DNA from: Lachnospiraceae bacterium | GTDB lineage: Bacteria > Bacillota > Clostridia > Lachnospirales > Lachnospiraceae | DNA: 64,000 bases | Direction: 5' to 3' | NCBI GenBank assembly: GCA_017468395.1 | Contig: JAFUIR010000011.1 | Span: 1-64,000, forward strand | Part shown: positions 1 to 8,949 of the stretch, in pieces | Numbering within the stretch: the stretch's first letter is position 1 | How the letters are laid out: the number at the start of each line of letters is the position of its first letter | Position numbers and translations under genes: made by a program | Notes under the pieces: model-generated | Databases searched by the model: none | Told to the model about the DNA's origin: nothing | Seen by the model: the letters and a program-made list of their open reading frames with translations, nothing else

Positions 1-21
1 ATATCTGCTCCTTTCCGGCTC

Positions 22-915
22 CTATAAATCCCGGTAGCCTATCTTTATACTGTTATTGTTAGGAAAAATCACTCTTACGGAATCGTCCTTGTACACCACT
101 ATCTGCTTTATCAGCTTCCGGTACAGTTCCTCATCAAATTCTCCTATTTCCTCTCTTCCTGCAAGTGCTTCCCTCATTTCCTCTGCCTTGATATCTTCAT
201 CCCTGACTTCCAACGTTTTGTACCTCTCCGAAGCCTGCTTGAATAAAAGTGCCATCATCTTATCGGCTCCCATGTCTTCTGAATCTTCTATACACCTTGT
301 GATTCTGCGATATTCGGGACTGACCTGCTGTTCCTTCTTTTCATATTTCTCTATAAGCCCGGGACTTCGTATCAGCTTATTTATGGCTATAATGCATACC
401 TCTTCCACTTGGCTGTCTGATATAAAACCGCCACCACAGGATACCCTGTTCTGATAAACATAATTTTTGCACTTCCACTTGGGTATTCCATTCACTCTCT
501 TACTGTGTGGCTGGATATGGCTGTAGGGGCATCCGCATTCTGTACATATCAGTACTCCGCTAAATATAAGCCTTTCCCTTTTGTTTGGTCTGTGTTTTCC
601 CCGGCTCCCCGTGGTTCTTACCTGCTCCCGCCTTTTCTGTACCCTCTCAAACAGTTCCTTATCTATAATCTGCTCATAATCTTTTGTTCCAAGATAGTTA
701 TAATTCTCCAGTATCCTGCCTATGGAAGCATGGGACCAGCCCACTCTGTCATGAGCATTTTTTATGCCTCTATCTTTCAAATCCTTTGCTATCCGCAATG
801 CTGAGATTCCGCTGTCATAATCTCTGAAAATCTGCTCTACGATTTTGCGGTGTTCCTCGTAAACCACTATCTTTCCATTCAGAACCTTATACCCGATTGG
901 TGTATGCCACTGCAT
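22..915 (-). CDS. Catalytic-domain-less serine recombinase protein (Recombinase + zinc ribbon domains)
   Basis: The 297-residue protein opens directly with the Recombinase (PF07508-type) DNA-binding domain (residues about 6-95, W-x(6)-I-x(2)-IL-x-NxxYLG pattern), followed by a C4 zinc ribbon (CxxC at about 126-129, then further Cys near 150 and 162) and a C-terminal helical/beta tail. The N-terminal resolvase domain with the catalytic serine is absent, so it cannot catalyse strand exchange alone. The ATG at 915 is chosen over a GTG at 921 because AGGAGG (924-929 complement) is 8 bases away. It directly follows, and overlaps, the end of a second recombinase remnant. In related mobile elements such short proteins can be accessory partners of a full recombinase; here it may simply be a relic. 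Confidence 0.75.
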   Translation of the reverse strand: MQWHTPIGYKVLNGKIVVYEEHRKIVEQIFRDYDSGISALRIAKDLKDRGIKNAHDRVGWSHASIGRILENYNYLGTKDYEQIIDKELFERVQKRREQVRTTGSRGKHRPNKRERLIFSGVLICTECGCPYSHIQPHSKRVNGIPKWKCKNYVYQNRVSCGGGFISDSQVEEVCIIAINKLIRSPGLIEKYEKKEQQVSPEYRRITRCIEDSEDMGADKMMALLFKQASERYKTLEVRDEDIKAEEMREALAGREEIGEFDEELYRKLIKQIVVYKDDSVRVIFPNNNSIKIGYRDL

Positions 916-1316
916 CTTCACTGCCTCCTTCCTCTTCCGTCAGTACCAGACCATTCTTTAGGCAGAAGCTGATTTCATGGTCCGGGGATATGCGAATCTC
1001 CTTTACTGCCATATCAAACAATTCCTCCTTAAATTCCCTCTGGTATCCTTCCTGCTTTAAAAGTCCGATAAGCTGCTCCGTCCTCACAATCTCTTTGGTC
1101 CGCTTATGCTTTCTTGCAAGGAGCGTTTTCCTTCGCCTGCATTCCGCCTGTCTGTGAGCCAGTTGGTTTCCTTTCTCCATAAAAAAGAGCAGAGTCCATA
1201 TATCCCTTCTTCATTACTTGATTCAGGATTCGGCTCTGCTCACTTAAGGAGTGTATCTCATTATCCAGTTTGTAAAAAACAATTTTATATATTTTTAGGC
1301 ATATTCCAATCGGCAA
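887..1316 (-). pseudogene. Frameshifted C-terminal fragment of a large serine recombinase
   Basis: Two overlapping minus-strand reading frames join into one recognisable large-serine-recombinase C-terminus. The first contains LDNEIHSLSEQSRILNQVM and continues to DSALF; the second resumes with MEKGNQLAHRQAECRRRK and ends with a beta strand pair typical of the recombinase tail. The switch lies at about 1178-1184 in a homopolymer (six A on the plus strand), where removing one base restores a continuous frame. Everything N-terminal to the coiled coil is missing, and upstream bases are AT-rich with no homology I recognise. Together with the neighbouring catalytic-domain-less protein this marks the decayed end of an integrative element. 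Confidence 0.6.
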
Positions 1317-1394
1317 ACCGTCTTTGCATATGTCTGTCGTCTTTTAGAGAAATTATGTCACCATCGTTTTGAATATTGGAACATAAATTGAAAA

Positions 1395-1780
1395 TTACCT
1401 GAACTCTTTCGCTAAAAATTCATCTATCGGATTTGTAAGGTTCTTAATTATATGTTCAGAAAACTGCGGAAACAGTTCAAACAACTCTTGCATTTGTCTT
1501 AACCCATAGATTTGGTTTTCAATTTGATGAAGCAATGATTCATCTAAACCTTGTTTTACTACTTCTCCTAACATCCGCTGTGTTTGATATTTATTTTTAA
1601 AACTCTCTATACTATTTTTTAACTCTCCTTTCCCATATCCACCACTACCAGTTCTATTCCGACACTCACAGGAATTTCTCGTTTTAACTCTTTTTCTAAC
1701 ACATTTTCAGCATTTGGTGTAAATACAAAATGGTCGAAAAACTGCGTAAAATCAAGGATTTCTAGGTATCGGTTCTGCAT
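1395..1780 (-). pseudogene. Unrecognised small ORF, apparently frameshifted
   Basis: A minus-strand ATG at 1780 opens a 53-codon frame (MQNRYLEILDFTQFFDHFVF...) ending at 1619. A shifted frame then continues without a stop to 1395 with similar character (QTQRMLGEVVKQGLDESLLH, ending in DEFLAKEFR). A single missing base in the G run at about 1630-1634 would join the two into one protein of about 128 residues. It begins inside the last codons of the upstream methyltransferase gene. I do not recognise the family; it could also be chance coding. Confidence 0.35.
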
Positions 1781-3315
1781 AGCAACACACAGCTCTCCAC
1801 ATGCACCGTATGCGGGAACTGATCCACGGCCCTTACCCGCTTCAGTTCATAGCCGCCCTCACACAAGAACTTCAAATCCCGGGCCAGCGTTGCGGAATCA
1901 CAACTTACATACACAATCCGTTCCGGTGCCATTTTCAGCATGGTGGAAAGGCAGGCCTCTTCGCAGCCTTTGCGGGGCGGGTCTACCACGATTACGTCCG
2001 GGTGCAACATATCTGCAGATGGCGCAGCTTTCGTCTTGTGCACCTGCGTGCCGTTTACACTTCCCTTTTCGTAAAATTTCGGCAATACTTCTTCCACCTT
2101 GCCAACAAAAAAATCTGTATTGTCTAAACCGTTGACCGCCGCATTCTCTTTGGCATCTTCAATGGCCTGGGGAATAATTTCTACGCCGTAAACCTGTTTG
2201 GCAGCAGTGGCCATAAAAAGGGAAATGGTTCCGATGCCACAATACAAATCCCAAACCGTCTCCTTACCTGTAAGTCCTGCATATTCCACCGCCAGACTGT
2301 ACAGTTTTTCCGTTTGGACAGGATTTACCTGATAAAATGACAGCGGAGAAATTTTGAAAGTAAGGCCCCGCTCCTTGGGAATCTGTGACCAGTCAACAGA
2401 ACCTTCTCCCAGCGAAACTTTTCGCTCTGCCCCGGCGCCTGTTCCATAAATGCATAATGTATCCGAAATCGTCGGTTTACCCCAAATGGTGTGCACTTCA
2501 GTGCCCATAATTACGTTGTCTCTGCGGGTGTTCAGGTTGACAGACACACTTGCCATTCCCGGGAAAGTCCGTAACTTGGCAAGTAACTTTTCCTGGGCCG
2601 GAAGCGCCTTAAAATTCTTTGCGTTAATAATCAGGCACACCATGATTTCACCGCTGGCAAATCCGCTGCGAATCAAAATGTGGCGCACCAGACCGGTTCC
2701 TTTTTCTTCATCATAGGCACTGATTTCATTTTCTTTCATATATTCTAAAACGGCTTCCAAAATCTGCTGATTTTCCCGACGACCGAGATGGCACCGGGTA
2801 TTGGAGATAATGGAGTGGGTTCGTCCGGCATAAAAACCGGTAATCAGATTTCCTTCTTTATCCGTTCCCACCGGGTACTGCGCCTTGTTTCTGTAGTAAT
2901 AGGGCTCCTCCATTCCTACCACCGGTTCCATGATTTTTTCAATATAATCCGCATCAAAACCTCCAATGCGAATCAGATTATTTTTCACTTTATTTTCCTT
3001 AAATATCAGTTGCTTTTTATAATCAAAGGCCTGTATCTGGCAACCACCGCATTGTCTGTGAAACTCACAGTTAGGCTGCACGCGAAAAGGAGAAGGTGTC
3101 AAAACCTTCTCGACTCTTGCATAAGCATATTGTTTTTTTGTCTTTGTGATTTTTGCCTCTACGACATCTCCGATAACGGCATCTTTGATGAACAGCAAAA
3201 ATCCATCTATTTTGCCGATACCTTCCCCGTCCGTACCTATATCTGTAATTTCCACGGTGACTAAGTCATTTTTGGCAAAGTTAGCTGTTTGCGGATTCTT
3301 TTTTGTTGCTCCCAT
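1762..3315 (-). CDS. rlmD: 23S rRNA (uracil-5-)-methyltransferase RlmD/RumA family
   Basis: SAM-dependent m5U methyltransferase of the TrmA/RumA family, 517 residues. A TRAM RNA-binding domain occupies about residues 17-75. An iron-sulfur cluster signature follows (C83, C89, C92, with C175 as likely fourth ligand). The C-terminal Rossmann methyltransferase domain has a DLYCGIGTISL SAM motif, DPPRKG, and the catalytic cysteine in YVSCDSATLARDL (about C472). The ATG at 3315 is preferred over a GTG at 3324 because AAAGG is correctly spaced. It is last in a minus-strand run with yhaM (43-bp gap). Firmicutes carry several paralogues modifying U747 and/or U1939, so target position is not certain. 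Confidence 0.9.
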   Translation of the reverse strand: MGATKKNPQTANFAKNDLVTVEITDIGTDGEGIGKIDGFLLFIKDAVIGDVVEAKITKTKKQYAYARVEKVLTPSPFRVQPNCEFHRQCGGCQIQAFDYKKQLIFKENKVKNNLIRIGGFDADYIEKIMEPVVGMEEPYYYRNKAQYPVGTDKEGNLITGFYAGRTHSIISNTRCHLGRRENQQILEAVLEYMKENEISAYDEEKGTGLVRHILIRSGFASGEIMVCLIINAKNFKALPAQEKLLAKLRTFPGMASVSVNLNTRRDNVIMGTEVHTIWGKPTISDTLCIYGTGAGAERKVSLGEGSVDWSQIPKERGLTFKISPLSFYQVNPVQTEKLYSLAVEYAGLTGKETVWDLYCGIGTISLFMATAAKQVYGVEIIPQAIEDAKENAAVNGLDNTDFFVGKVEEVLPKFYEKGSVNGTQVHKTKAAPSADMLHPDVIVVDPPRKGCEEACLSTMLKMAPERIVYVSCDSATLARDLKFLCEGGYELKRVRAVDQFPHTVHVESCVLLCRTDT

Positions 3316-3358
3316 ATCCGGCACCTTTCTGTCAGTCTCTTTATGTATGCAGTACTTT

Positions 3359-4303
3359 CTAATTTAATCTGGTTTTACGCAAATTGGATTCAAACAACCG
3401 GTTATATCCCATCCATCCGGTTTCCTGCGTACCGTTTAAAATCTCACTAAAAGTCTGAATCTTTGCATCGGTATCGTCTGCATAATTCAGGGCTACTGCT
3501 TCGATAAGGGCAGGCACTTTCGGGGAACCGTACTCATATTTTCCGTGATGTGCCAAAATACAATGCTTGATTTCTCCTGCCAACCCCGCCGGAAATCCGG
3601 AAATCCGGCGCACTTTTTCGGAAATCATTTCCGAACCCATAACTATATGCCCCAGCAGTTGACCGTCATCGGTGTAATCATTCTCAGGAAAGGGCGACAG
3701 TTCTTTGGTCTTCCCGATGTCATGAAGCATGGCTGCTGCCAAAAGTAAATCCCTATTTAAAACCGGATATGCACTGCAATAATAATCACAGAGTTTTGTT
3801 ACACTCAGACTGTGCTCCAAAAGTCCGCCGATAAATCCATGATGAATAGCCTTTGCCGCAGAAGATTTACGGAAGGCTTTTCCGAATTCATCATCTTCTC
3901 TAAAAAAGGCATTCAGCAGTTTTTTTACATACTCATTTTCCAAACTGTCAATGATACCGAGCAATTCTTTATACATCTCATCAATATTTTTGGAACTGAC
4001 AGGCAGATAATCTGCGGGGTCATACTCACCCTCCTGACACAGACGCACTCTCTTCACATTTACCTGAAGTGCCCCCTGAAAACTGGTAATCTCCCCGTAA
4101 ACTTCCACATAATCCAAGGAATCAAATTCTGCAATTCCCGCGCTGTTGGGTTCCCATATTTTGGCATCAATAGTACCGGTTTTGTCCTGCAAAATCACGT
4201 TGTCATAAGGTTTACCGTTTTTGGTGGTGGCTGACGTTTTATGTTTACAAAGATAAATGTCAAATACTCTGTCGCCGTCTCTGTAATCTTTTATATATTT
4301 CAT
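3359..4303 (-). CDS. yhaM: 3'-5' exoribonuclease YhaM (OB fold + HD domain)
   Basis: A 314-residue protein with an N-terminal OB-fold nucleic-acid-binding domain (about 10-90, including DKTGTIDAKIW) and a C-terminal HD metal-dependent phosphohydrolase domain (H154/H155, H164, HD at 194-195 in MLHDIGKTKE, then HCILAHHGKYEYG). This domain order and length match YhaM/CBF1, a Mn-dependent 3'-5' exoribonuclease of Firmicutes that trims mRNA 3' ends in the cytosol. The start has a good upstream AGAGGAA. It lies 25 bp downstream of the HtrA-like gene and 43 bp upstream of rlmD, so the three probably share a transcript. Confidence 0.9.
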   Translation of the reverse strand: MKYIKDYRDGDRVFDIYLCKHKTSATTKNGKPYDNVILQDKTGTIDAKIWEPNSAGIAEFDSLDYVEVYGEITSFQGALQVNVKRVRLCQEGEYDPADYLPVSSKNIDEMYKELLGIIDSLENEYVKKLLNAFFREDDEFGKAFRKSSAAKAIHHGFIGGLLEHSLSVTKLCDYYCSAYPVLNRDLLLAAAMLHDIGKTKELSPFPENDYTDDGQLLGHIVMGSEMISEKVRRISGFPAGLAGEIKHCILAHHGKYEYGSPKVPALIEAVALNYADDTDAKIQTFSEILNGTQETGWMGYNRLFESNLRKTRLN

Positions 4304-4328
4304 TTTGGTTTCCTCTGCTTTTCCTTTT

Positions 4329-5657
4329 TTATTTTAATTCCTTTCCGGTCAAAGTAACAATGATTTCTATTTGCTTATATTCTTCCTGAACCGCTCTTTC
4401 CACTATTACTGTCACTTCATCCTCCGGCTCATGTTGTAACAGTGCCAAAGTGTAATCAGACATGCCACTGATAGACAAATCATTCATTGATACAACCACA
4501 TCTCCTTTTTGGATGCCCGCCAACATGGCAGGAGAGTCCATGATTACATCCGTTACATATACTCCCAAAGGGACTCCCGTTGCTTCCCGGATTTCCTCGG
4601 ACATATCCATGCCGGTAATGCCCATATAAATTTCCGGTTTCGCATTGGACATTCTGGTTATTACTTTCTTCAACTCGGAAATTCCCAAAGCCGTTACCAG
4701 ATTTTCCATTCCTTTGTCATTTTTTCCGGTTGTGATAATTCCCAGCACTTTATTATCATAGTTAAATAATACGCCGCTGGCATTTTGACTTCCGTAAATA
4801 TCGGTCAATAGCAGTTTATAGTTTGCATCCGTTACAGACCAGACTTTTCCGGAAGCATTGATGATACCGTAACCAACAGAATTACTTACCCCCATAGGGC
4901 TTCCCATGGCTACCACCGGTATTCCCACAAGGTTAGCGAAGTTGGAAGAACCCAGTTCCGCAATGGTCATTTTGTCCGTGGTTTGCCTTGTAATAGTTTG
5001 CAGTGGTACCGCAAATATCGCCAACCCGGTTTCACTGTCATACTGCTTCACATAAGTGGGCACCGTCTGGTTACTACAAAAAGTAACGGAAAGACTGTCC
5101 ATCTCCATAATAGGTGTCCTGTCCGCCAAAATCAGTAACTCTACGCCGTTGTCTGCCAAAATTACTCCCGACACCTGACCGGAACTGTAAGTTGTATCGT
5201 TAAATACATCTGTCCCGGAGGATGTTCCCGTGACGAGTACCATAGAACTGTCCAACTCTTTTTTGTAATTAGACATGGCAGCATACAACTGCGAATAATT
5301 ATCTTTATTCAACTCCCAACCGGATAAGGCTTCTTCAATCTGTCCGCCCTCTTCCAGCACGTTTTCCACCTCCTGCTGAATATCCGGCGTGGTCTCTTCC
5401 ACAATCATATCTCCCGGAAGCATCTCTTCCGTTTCTTCAGGAAATTCTATATATATGGGCTCTTCCTGAGGCTGTGGGTAGAGCCATTTGCTGAACACCG
5501 GTTCCAACAGCAAAAAAGTCAAACATGCTATAAGACCAAAAATAACCGCCATAGCCGCTGTAATTACCGTGCGGCGCAGCAGTTTCTTTTTATTTATGGG
5601 TCTGTCTTTTATTTTTTCAATCATAAAATCCGATTGTTGCGGTTTCTTTTCCTGCAT
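4329..5657 (-). CDS. Membrane-anchored HtrA-like pseudoprotease with PDZ domain
   Basis: A 442-residue protein with one N-terminal transmembrane helix (about 28-51), an acidic linker, a degenerate trypsin-like domain (about 155-340) and a C-terminal PDZ domain (about 343-435). The HtrA fold landmarks are visible: SGVIL, the GLAIFAV strand, MGSPMGVSNSVGYGIINASG and TDIYGSQNASGVLFN. All three catalytic positions are changed: the NNHVV histidine aligns with A178, the DLAV aspartate with G211, and the GNSGGP serine with A293. It is therefore probably a non-proteolytic scaffold or sensor facing outside. Its neighbours are a PpiC-like foldase and a serpin upstream and yhaM downstream. The start follows AAGGAGG. 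Confidence 0.85.
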   Translation of the reverse strand: MQEKKPQQSDFMIEKIKDRPINKKKLLRRTVITAAMAVIFGLIACLTFLLLEPVFSKWLYPQPQEEPIYIEFPEETEEMLPGDMIVEETTPDIQQEVENVLEEGGQIEEALSGWELNKDNYSQLYAAMSNYKKELDSSMVLVTGTSSGTDVFNDTTYSSGQVSGVILADNGVELLILADRTPIMEMDSLSVTFCSNQTVPTYVKQYDSETGLAIFAVPLQTITRQTTDKMTIAELGSSNFANLVGIPVVAMGSPMGVSNSVGYGIINASGKVWSVTDANYKLLLTDIYGSQNASGVLFNYDNKVLGIITTGKNDKGMENLVTALGISELKKVITRMSNAKPEIYMGITGMDMSEEIREATGVPLGVYVTDVIMDSPAMLAGIQKGDVVVSMNDLSISGMSDYTLALLQHEPEDEVTVIVERAVQEEYKQIEIIVTLTGKELK

Positions 5658-5757
5658 GGCAACCTCCTTGGGAAAATGCCTACTACTTCATTAAAAAGTA
5701 TAGCCTATGAAAAAAAGAATGTAAAGAAAAACACTACACCTTTGGTTCCGAAAAACA

Positions 5758-5812
5758 AGAAAAGAAAAACTGCAAGTATCTGACTTTTTGTCATATACCT
5801 GCAGTTTCTGAT
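5758..5812 (-). terminator. Rho-independent terminator after the PpiC-like gene
   Basis: On the minus strand an 18-bp imperfect stem (AAACTGCAGGTATATGAC pairing with GTCAGATACTTGCAGTTT) closes a five-base loop and is followed by a T-rich run. It separates the PpiC-like foldase gene from the HtrA-like gene downstream. Confidence 0.8.
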
Positions 5813-5837
5813 TTTTAATTATACAACTCTTAATTAC

Positions 5838-7343
5838 TTATTTTGCTGCTTCTGTAGATGTTTCGGCGGAAGCAGACTCCTGCGCTGCATAAGCTTCTTC
5901 GTAAGTCAACTTTCCTTTTGTATCTACAACTTCCATAGCATTTGTAATCTCTGTAACATAGGCTTCTGTATCTGCACTGCGAAGTGTTGCGTCAATGGAT
6001 GATTTCCACTCTGCTTCACCCTGTCCTAAATAGTACACTACATAGTAGTAATCGCCGGAAACTGCGATTGCTTCCACGTCGCCGGCCTGTCTAGCTCCGT
6101 CCAAAAGCCATGCACCCAACTCTCCGCTAAGACTTGATGCGGTCAAGTTTTCGAACAAACCGCCTTTAGTTTTTGTATAGGTATCTTCGCTGTATTTTTC
6201 AACCAAAGCGATAAATGCGTCTTCGTTGGCACCGGTACTGTTCCATTCTTCTTTAATGGTTGCGCCCATATCTGTGGATGTTGCAATAACACGTACATTT
6301 ACAGACTTGGTTTCATCCAGGTAACGGTTTTCAAATTTCAAAACATAATAGGAATTGCCGGATGTATTTTCAATTACTGTTGTGTCTCCGGCTTTTCTCG
6401 CCTCATTAAACAACCAGTCAGCATAGTAACCGGACACAGATGCATATTTTGCATTCTTGGTCAATACACCTTCTGTATCAATCACTGCCAATTTACTGTC
6501 TGCTTCTGCTTTTGCCTTTTCCATTGCCGCTGCAATCTGCTCGTCTGTGGGATCTGCAGTTGTTTCTTTACCTTCAGCGTCAGTAGTTTTTTCACCTTCG
6601 GGAAGATCTGCTTCCACAGTAATCAGTTTATAGTCTACGCTGTCAAAATTTTTGGTATTTTCATTGTAGTATGCTGTGATTTCATCGTCAGTAACGTCCT
6701 GACTGTCATACAAATGATCATAATATGCCACCGCATAATAAGATTCTGCAACAATATCCTTTATATTTTTTAATGTTGCATATTCGCCGTAAAGGACTTT
6801 TACATAATTCTTCACAGGCATGTTGTTTGCAGCTGCTTCTGTTTTCATTGTTTCATTATGAAGTTCTACATCTGCGGTTGCATCGTACTCAAAACCGGCT
6901 TCTTTTCCTTCTTTGGCAAGTGCCTTAACCTGACTTAAGTTGTTTACCGCAGTCTGCTGGAAATAATCGTCCCATGTGATATGTTCTGTGTACTGCTGCT
7001 CAGCAAGGTCTTTTGTGGTATCCAGTCCCAAATAAGACAACCAATAACTGTTCTCTGTTACAAAAGTATTAACAGCCATATTATAATAATATTCAAATTC
7101 CAACTCTGTAACTTTGTTCTCACCTATCTCAATATAAGCGGAGGACAGCGCAATACTTTTTCTGATGGGGAAATAAGCAACAACCGCAATTAACACCAGC
7201 ACCACTGCTGTACTGATAATGCGTGATTTTACTTTCTCCTTTTTTGCCTTTAATTCTGCTTCTTTTCTTTTCTGCACCTTTTTATCATATTTAGTCATGA
7301 CCTTTTCCGTTGTTTCGGTCGCAGACTTTTTGTTTTCTGCCAT
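5838..7343 (-). CDS. Membrane-anchored SurA/PpiC-type peptidyl-prolyl isomerase-like foldase
   Basis: A 501-residue protein: a cytosolic, Lys/Glu-rich N-terminus, one transmembrane helix (about 42-61), then an extracytoplasmic SurA/PrsA-like N-terminal helical region (GENKVTELEFEYYYNMAVN), a central acidic linker and a parvulin-like segment near the C-terminus (NVRVIATSTD, the EDAFIALVEKYSEDTYTKTKG helix, then GELGAWLLDGARQAGDV). Such proteins help exported proteins fold outside the membrane. The ATG at 7343 has a strong AAGGAGA; an ORF extension to 7418 has no ribosome site. The parvulin part is divergent, so isomerase activity is uncertain. Upstream (93 bp) is the serpin gene. Confidence 0.8.
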   Translation of the reverse strand: MAENKKSATETTEKVMTKYDKKVQKRKEAELKAKKEKVKSRIISTAVVLVLIAVVAYFPIRKSIALSSAYIEIGENKVTELEFEYYYNMAVNTFVTENSYWLSYLGLDTTKDLAEQQYTEHITWDDYFQQTAVNNLSQVKALAKEGKEAGFEYDATADVELHNETMKTEAAANNMPVKNYVKVLYGEYATLKNIKDIVAESYYAVAYYDHLYDSQDVTDDEITAYYNENTKNFDSVDYKLITVEADLPEGEKTTDAEGKETTADPTDEQIAAAMEKAKAEADSKLAVIDTEGVLTKNAKYASVSGYYADWLFNEARKAGDTTVIENTSGNSYYVLKFENRYLDETKSVNVRVIATSTDMGATIKEEWNSTGANEDAFIALVEKYSEDTYTKTKGGLFENLTASSLSGELGAWLLDGARQAGDVEAIAVSGDYYYVVYYLGQGEAEWKSSIDATLRSADTEAYVTEITNAMEVVDTKGKLTYEEAYAAQESASAETSTEAAK

Positions 7344-7435
7344 GTTAGGTTTCTCCTTCCTTTTTATCGCATGTCCTTTATTATAGCCGAAAACTTCGCA
7401 GATGTGTAGTGTTTTCACTTAAATTTCATAAATTT

Positions 7436-8794
7436 TTATTTTAAAGTGGTCACTTGACCGAGGAATAAGATAATACCTGTCTTCGTATCACGGATAACAT
7501 ATACGAAAGGACTGTTTGCGATAAACTCCAAAACCTCTATGGGCTTTAAAGCGCATGCATCATTGGTCACAATCTCGGTTATTGCTGCCGCACGGGTACC
7601 TTCCTCGCAGACTTCTATTTTGGCACGGTGGGCAATATCCGTCACATATCTTTCCGGCCCGATTTTGTCCAAATCCGCATCCGGCTCAAAAGCCTTTTCC
7701 ATTCCCAAGTCCTTCAATATCTCCGGCAGACCCTGAATACTTAAATCCATGGTAAAGGCAGGCATCATCAAAGTATCCAGTTTTTTTGGCTGTACCGTAT
7801 CAAACTGACCCCAAAGTGCTTCCTGTTCTTCCAAAGAAAGATTATGATAATCCATAATGTTATCTGTTTTTGGCAGCAGGATATCCATAACCAGTGTACT
7901 GTCTTTGTAAGGGAGTTCCACTCCCTGGAAAGAATCGTTCTCAAAATAGCCAAGAGTAATATTCCATTGCTTCATCATGGGCACATCCCGCTCCCAGTCA
8001 CCCTTTGCATTTCTGAAACTGCCATCCGCCTGTGTGTCTTTACCTTTGAACGGATATTCCCATTTCCCCTCAAAAAAGACTGCATTAATAATGGACATGG
8101 CAGTATTTTTATCCGAAGCGGTTTTATAATCCGGAATCATTCCATCTGTGTTTTTATTTACCCACGCTGTAATTTGTTTGGAGACGGTGTCTAAATTGTT
8201 TTTAAAATCAGCCTCAAATACCTCACAATTATAGTAAAACAGCGCCGGAGCAAAAAAATCTGTCTCCACATTTTCTGCCCATTCGCTACCGGGATTGGCC
8301 CAAAGGGAATTGGCCGTAAGAAGATAAGTATCTTCACTCCACTCCTTTGATAAAAAAGCCTCCATCTGCATGTTCCAACTGCTTAAGTCATCAATGCCCA
8401 GTACTTCTTCCATTTCTTCTTTCGTAGTTCCACCCGCACCGATGTCCAAAATGGAAAGTGCGCCACTGATACTGTAGGGTGAAAAAAATTGATTTTCTTT
8501 CGCTTCCAGTCCGGCAAAAATGTTTAACCCTAACCGGTTGATGCCTGCTGCCAAATCTCCCGTTATTTCCCCGGTGACAGGATAATCTTTGGTTTTAAGC
8601 GCCGCTTTCGTAATCTCACTTTTAGAATCTGCCTCCGGCACTTCTTCTGTATTTTGGGACACATCTGTTTTTATGTCCCCCTTTACATCTCCTTTTGTCT
8701 CTCCGCAGGCTGAACAAAACAAAAGACTTGTTACCACTGCTGCCGCAAGCATTCTCGCCCTTCTTTTCATTTTTCTCATTTTCTTATTTTTCAT
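7436..8794 (-). CDS. Serpin-family protease inhibitor lipoprotein
   Basis: A 452-residue serpin with a lipoprotein signal peptide (basic N-terminus, hydrophobic stretch, putative lipobox ending at C30 in LLFCSAC), so it is probably anchored on the outer face of the membrane. Serpin landmarks: NSLWAN, the INAVFFEGKWEYPF block, the hinge EEGTRAAAITE and the closing SPFVYVIRDTKTGIILFLGQV. Counting from the hinge glycine as P15, the scissile pair falls at Ala-Cys in TNDACALKP. Ala at P1 would suit elastase-like targets (inference). The ATG at 8794 with GGGAGGG is preferred to a longer start at 8857. It precedes the PpiC-like foldase gene. Confidence 0.93.
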   Translation of the reverse strand: MKNKKMRKMKRRARMLAAAVVTSLLFCSACGETKGDVKGDIKTDVSQNTEEVPEADSKSEITKAALKTKDYPVTGEITGDLAAGINRLGLNIFAGLEAKENQFFSPYSISGALSILDIGAGGTTKEEMEEVLGIDDLSSWNMQMEAFLSKEWSEDTYLLTANSLWANPGSEWAENVETDFFAPALFYYNCEVFEADFKNNLDTVSKQITAWVNKNTDGMIPDYKTASDKNTAMSIINAVFFEGKWEYPFKGKDTQADGSFRNAKGDWERDVPMMKQWNITLGYFENDSFQGVELPYKDSTLVMDILLPKTDNIMDYHNLSLEEQEALWGQFDTVQPKKLDTLMMPAFTMDLSIQGLPEILKDLGMEKAFEPDADLDKIGPERYVTDIAHRAKIEVCEEGTRAAAITEIVTNDACALKPIEVLEFIANSPFVYVIRDTKTGIILFLGQVTTLK

Positions 8795-8892
8795 TTTTAC
8801 CCTCCCAAGTAGCACTTCCAAAATTTTACTTTCATCATAGATACGGGCAAAACTCATTTTATTTATTGATAGTACTGCGAAAAAATTTGTAT

Positions 8893-8898
8893 TATAAT
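8893..8898 (+). promoter_or_regulatory. Likely -10 element for the SGNH hydrolase gene
   Basis: A consensus TATAAT lies about 50 bases before the SGNH hydrolase start, in the 155-bp region divergent from the serpin. No convincing -35 hexamer is seen at the usual spacing. Confidence 0.45.
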
Positions 8899-8949
8899 GT
8901 TTTTATGGTACGCTGTTTCATACACGGTTTTTATTTCACAGGAGGTTTT

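Noticed and set aside
56-454. Plus-strand reading frames opposite the recombinase gene and many similar antisense frames in the window
   Set aside because: They lie wholly opposite convincing genes, lack ribosome sites and have composition typical of shadow frames.
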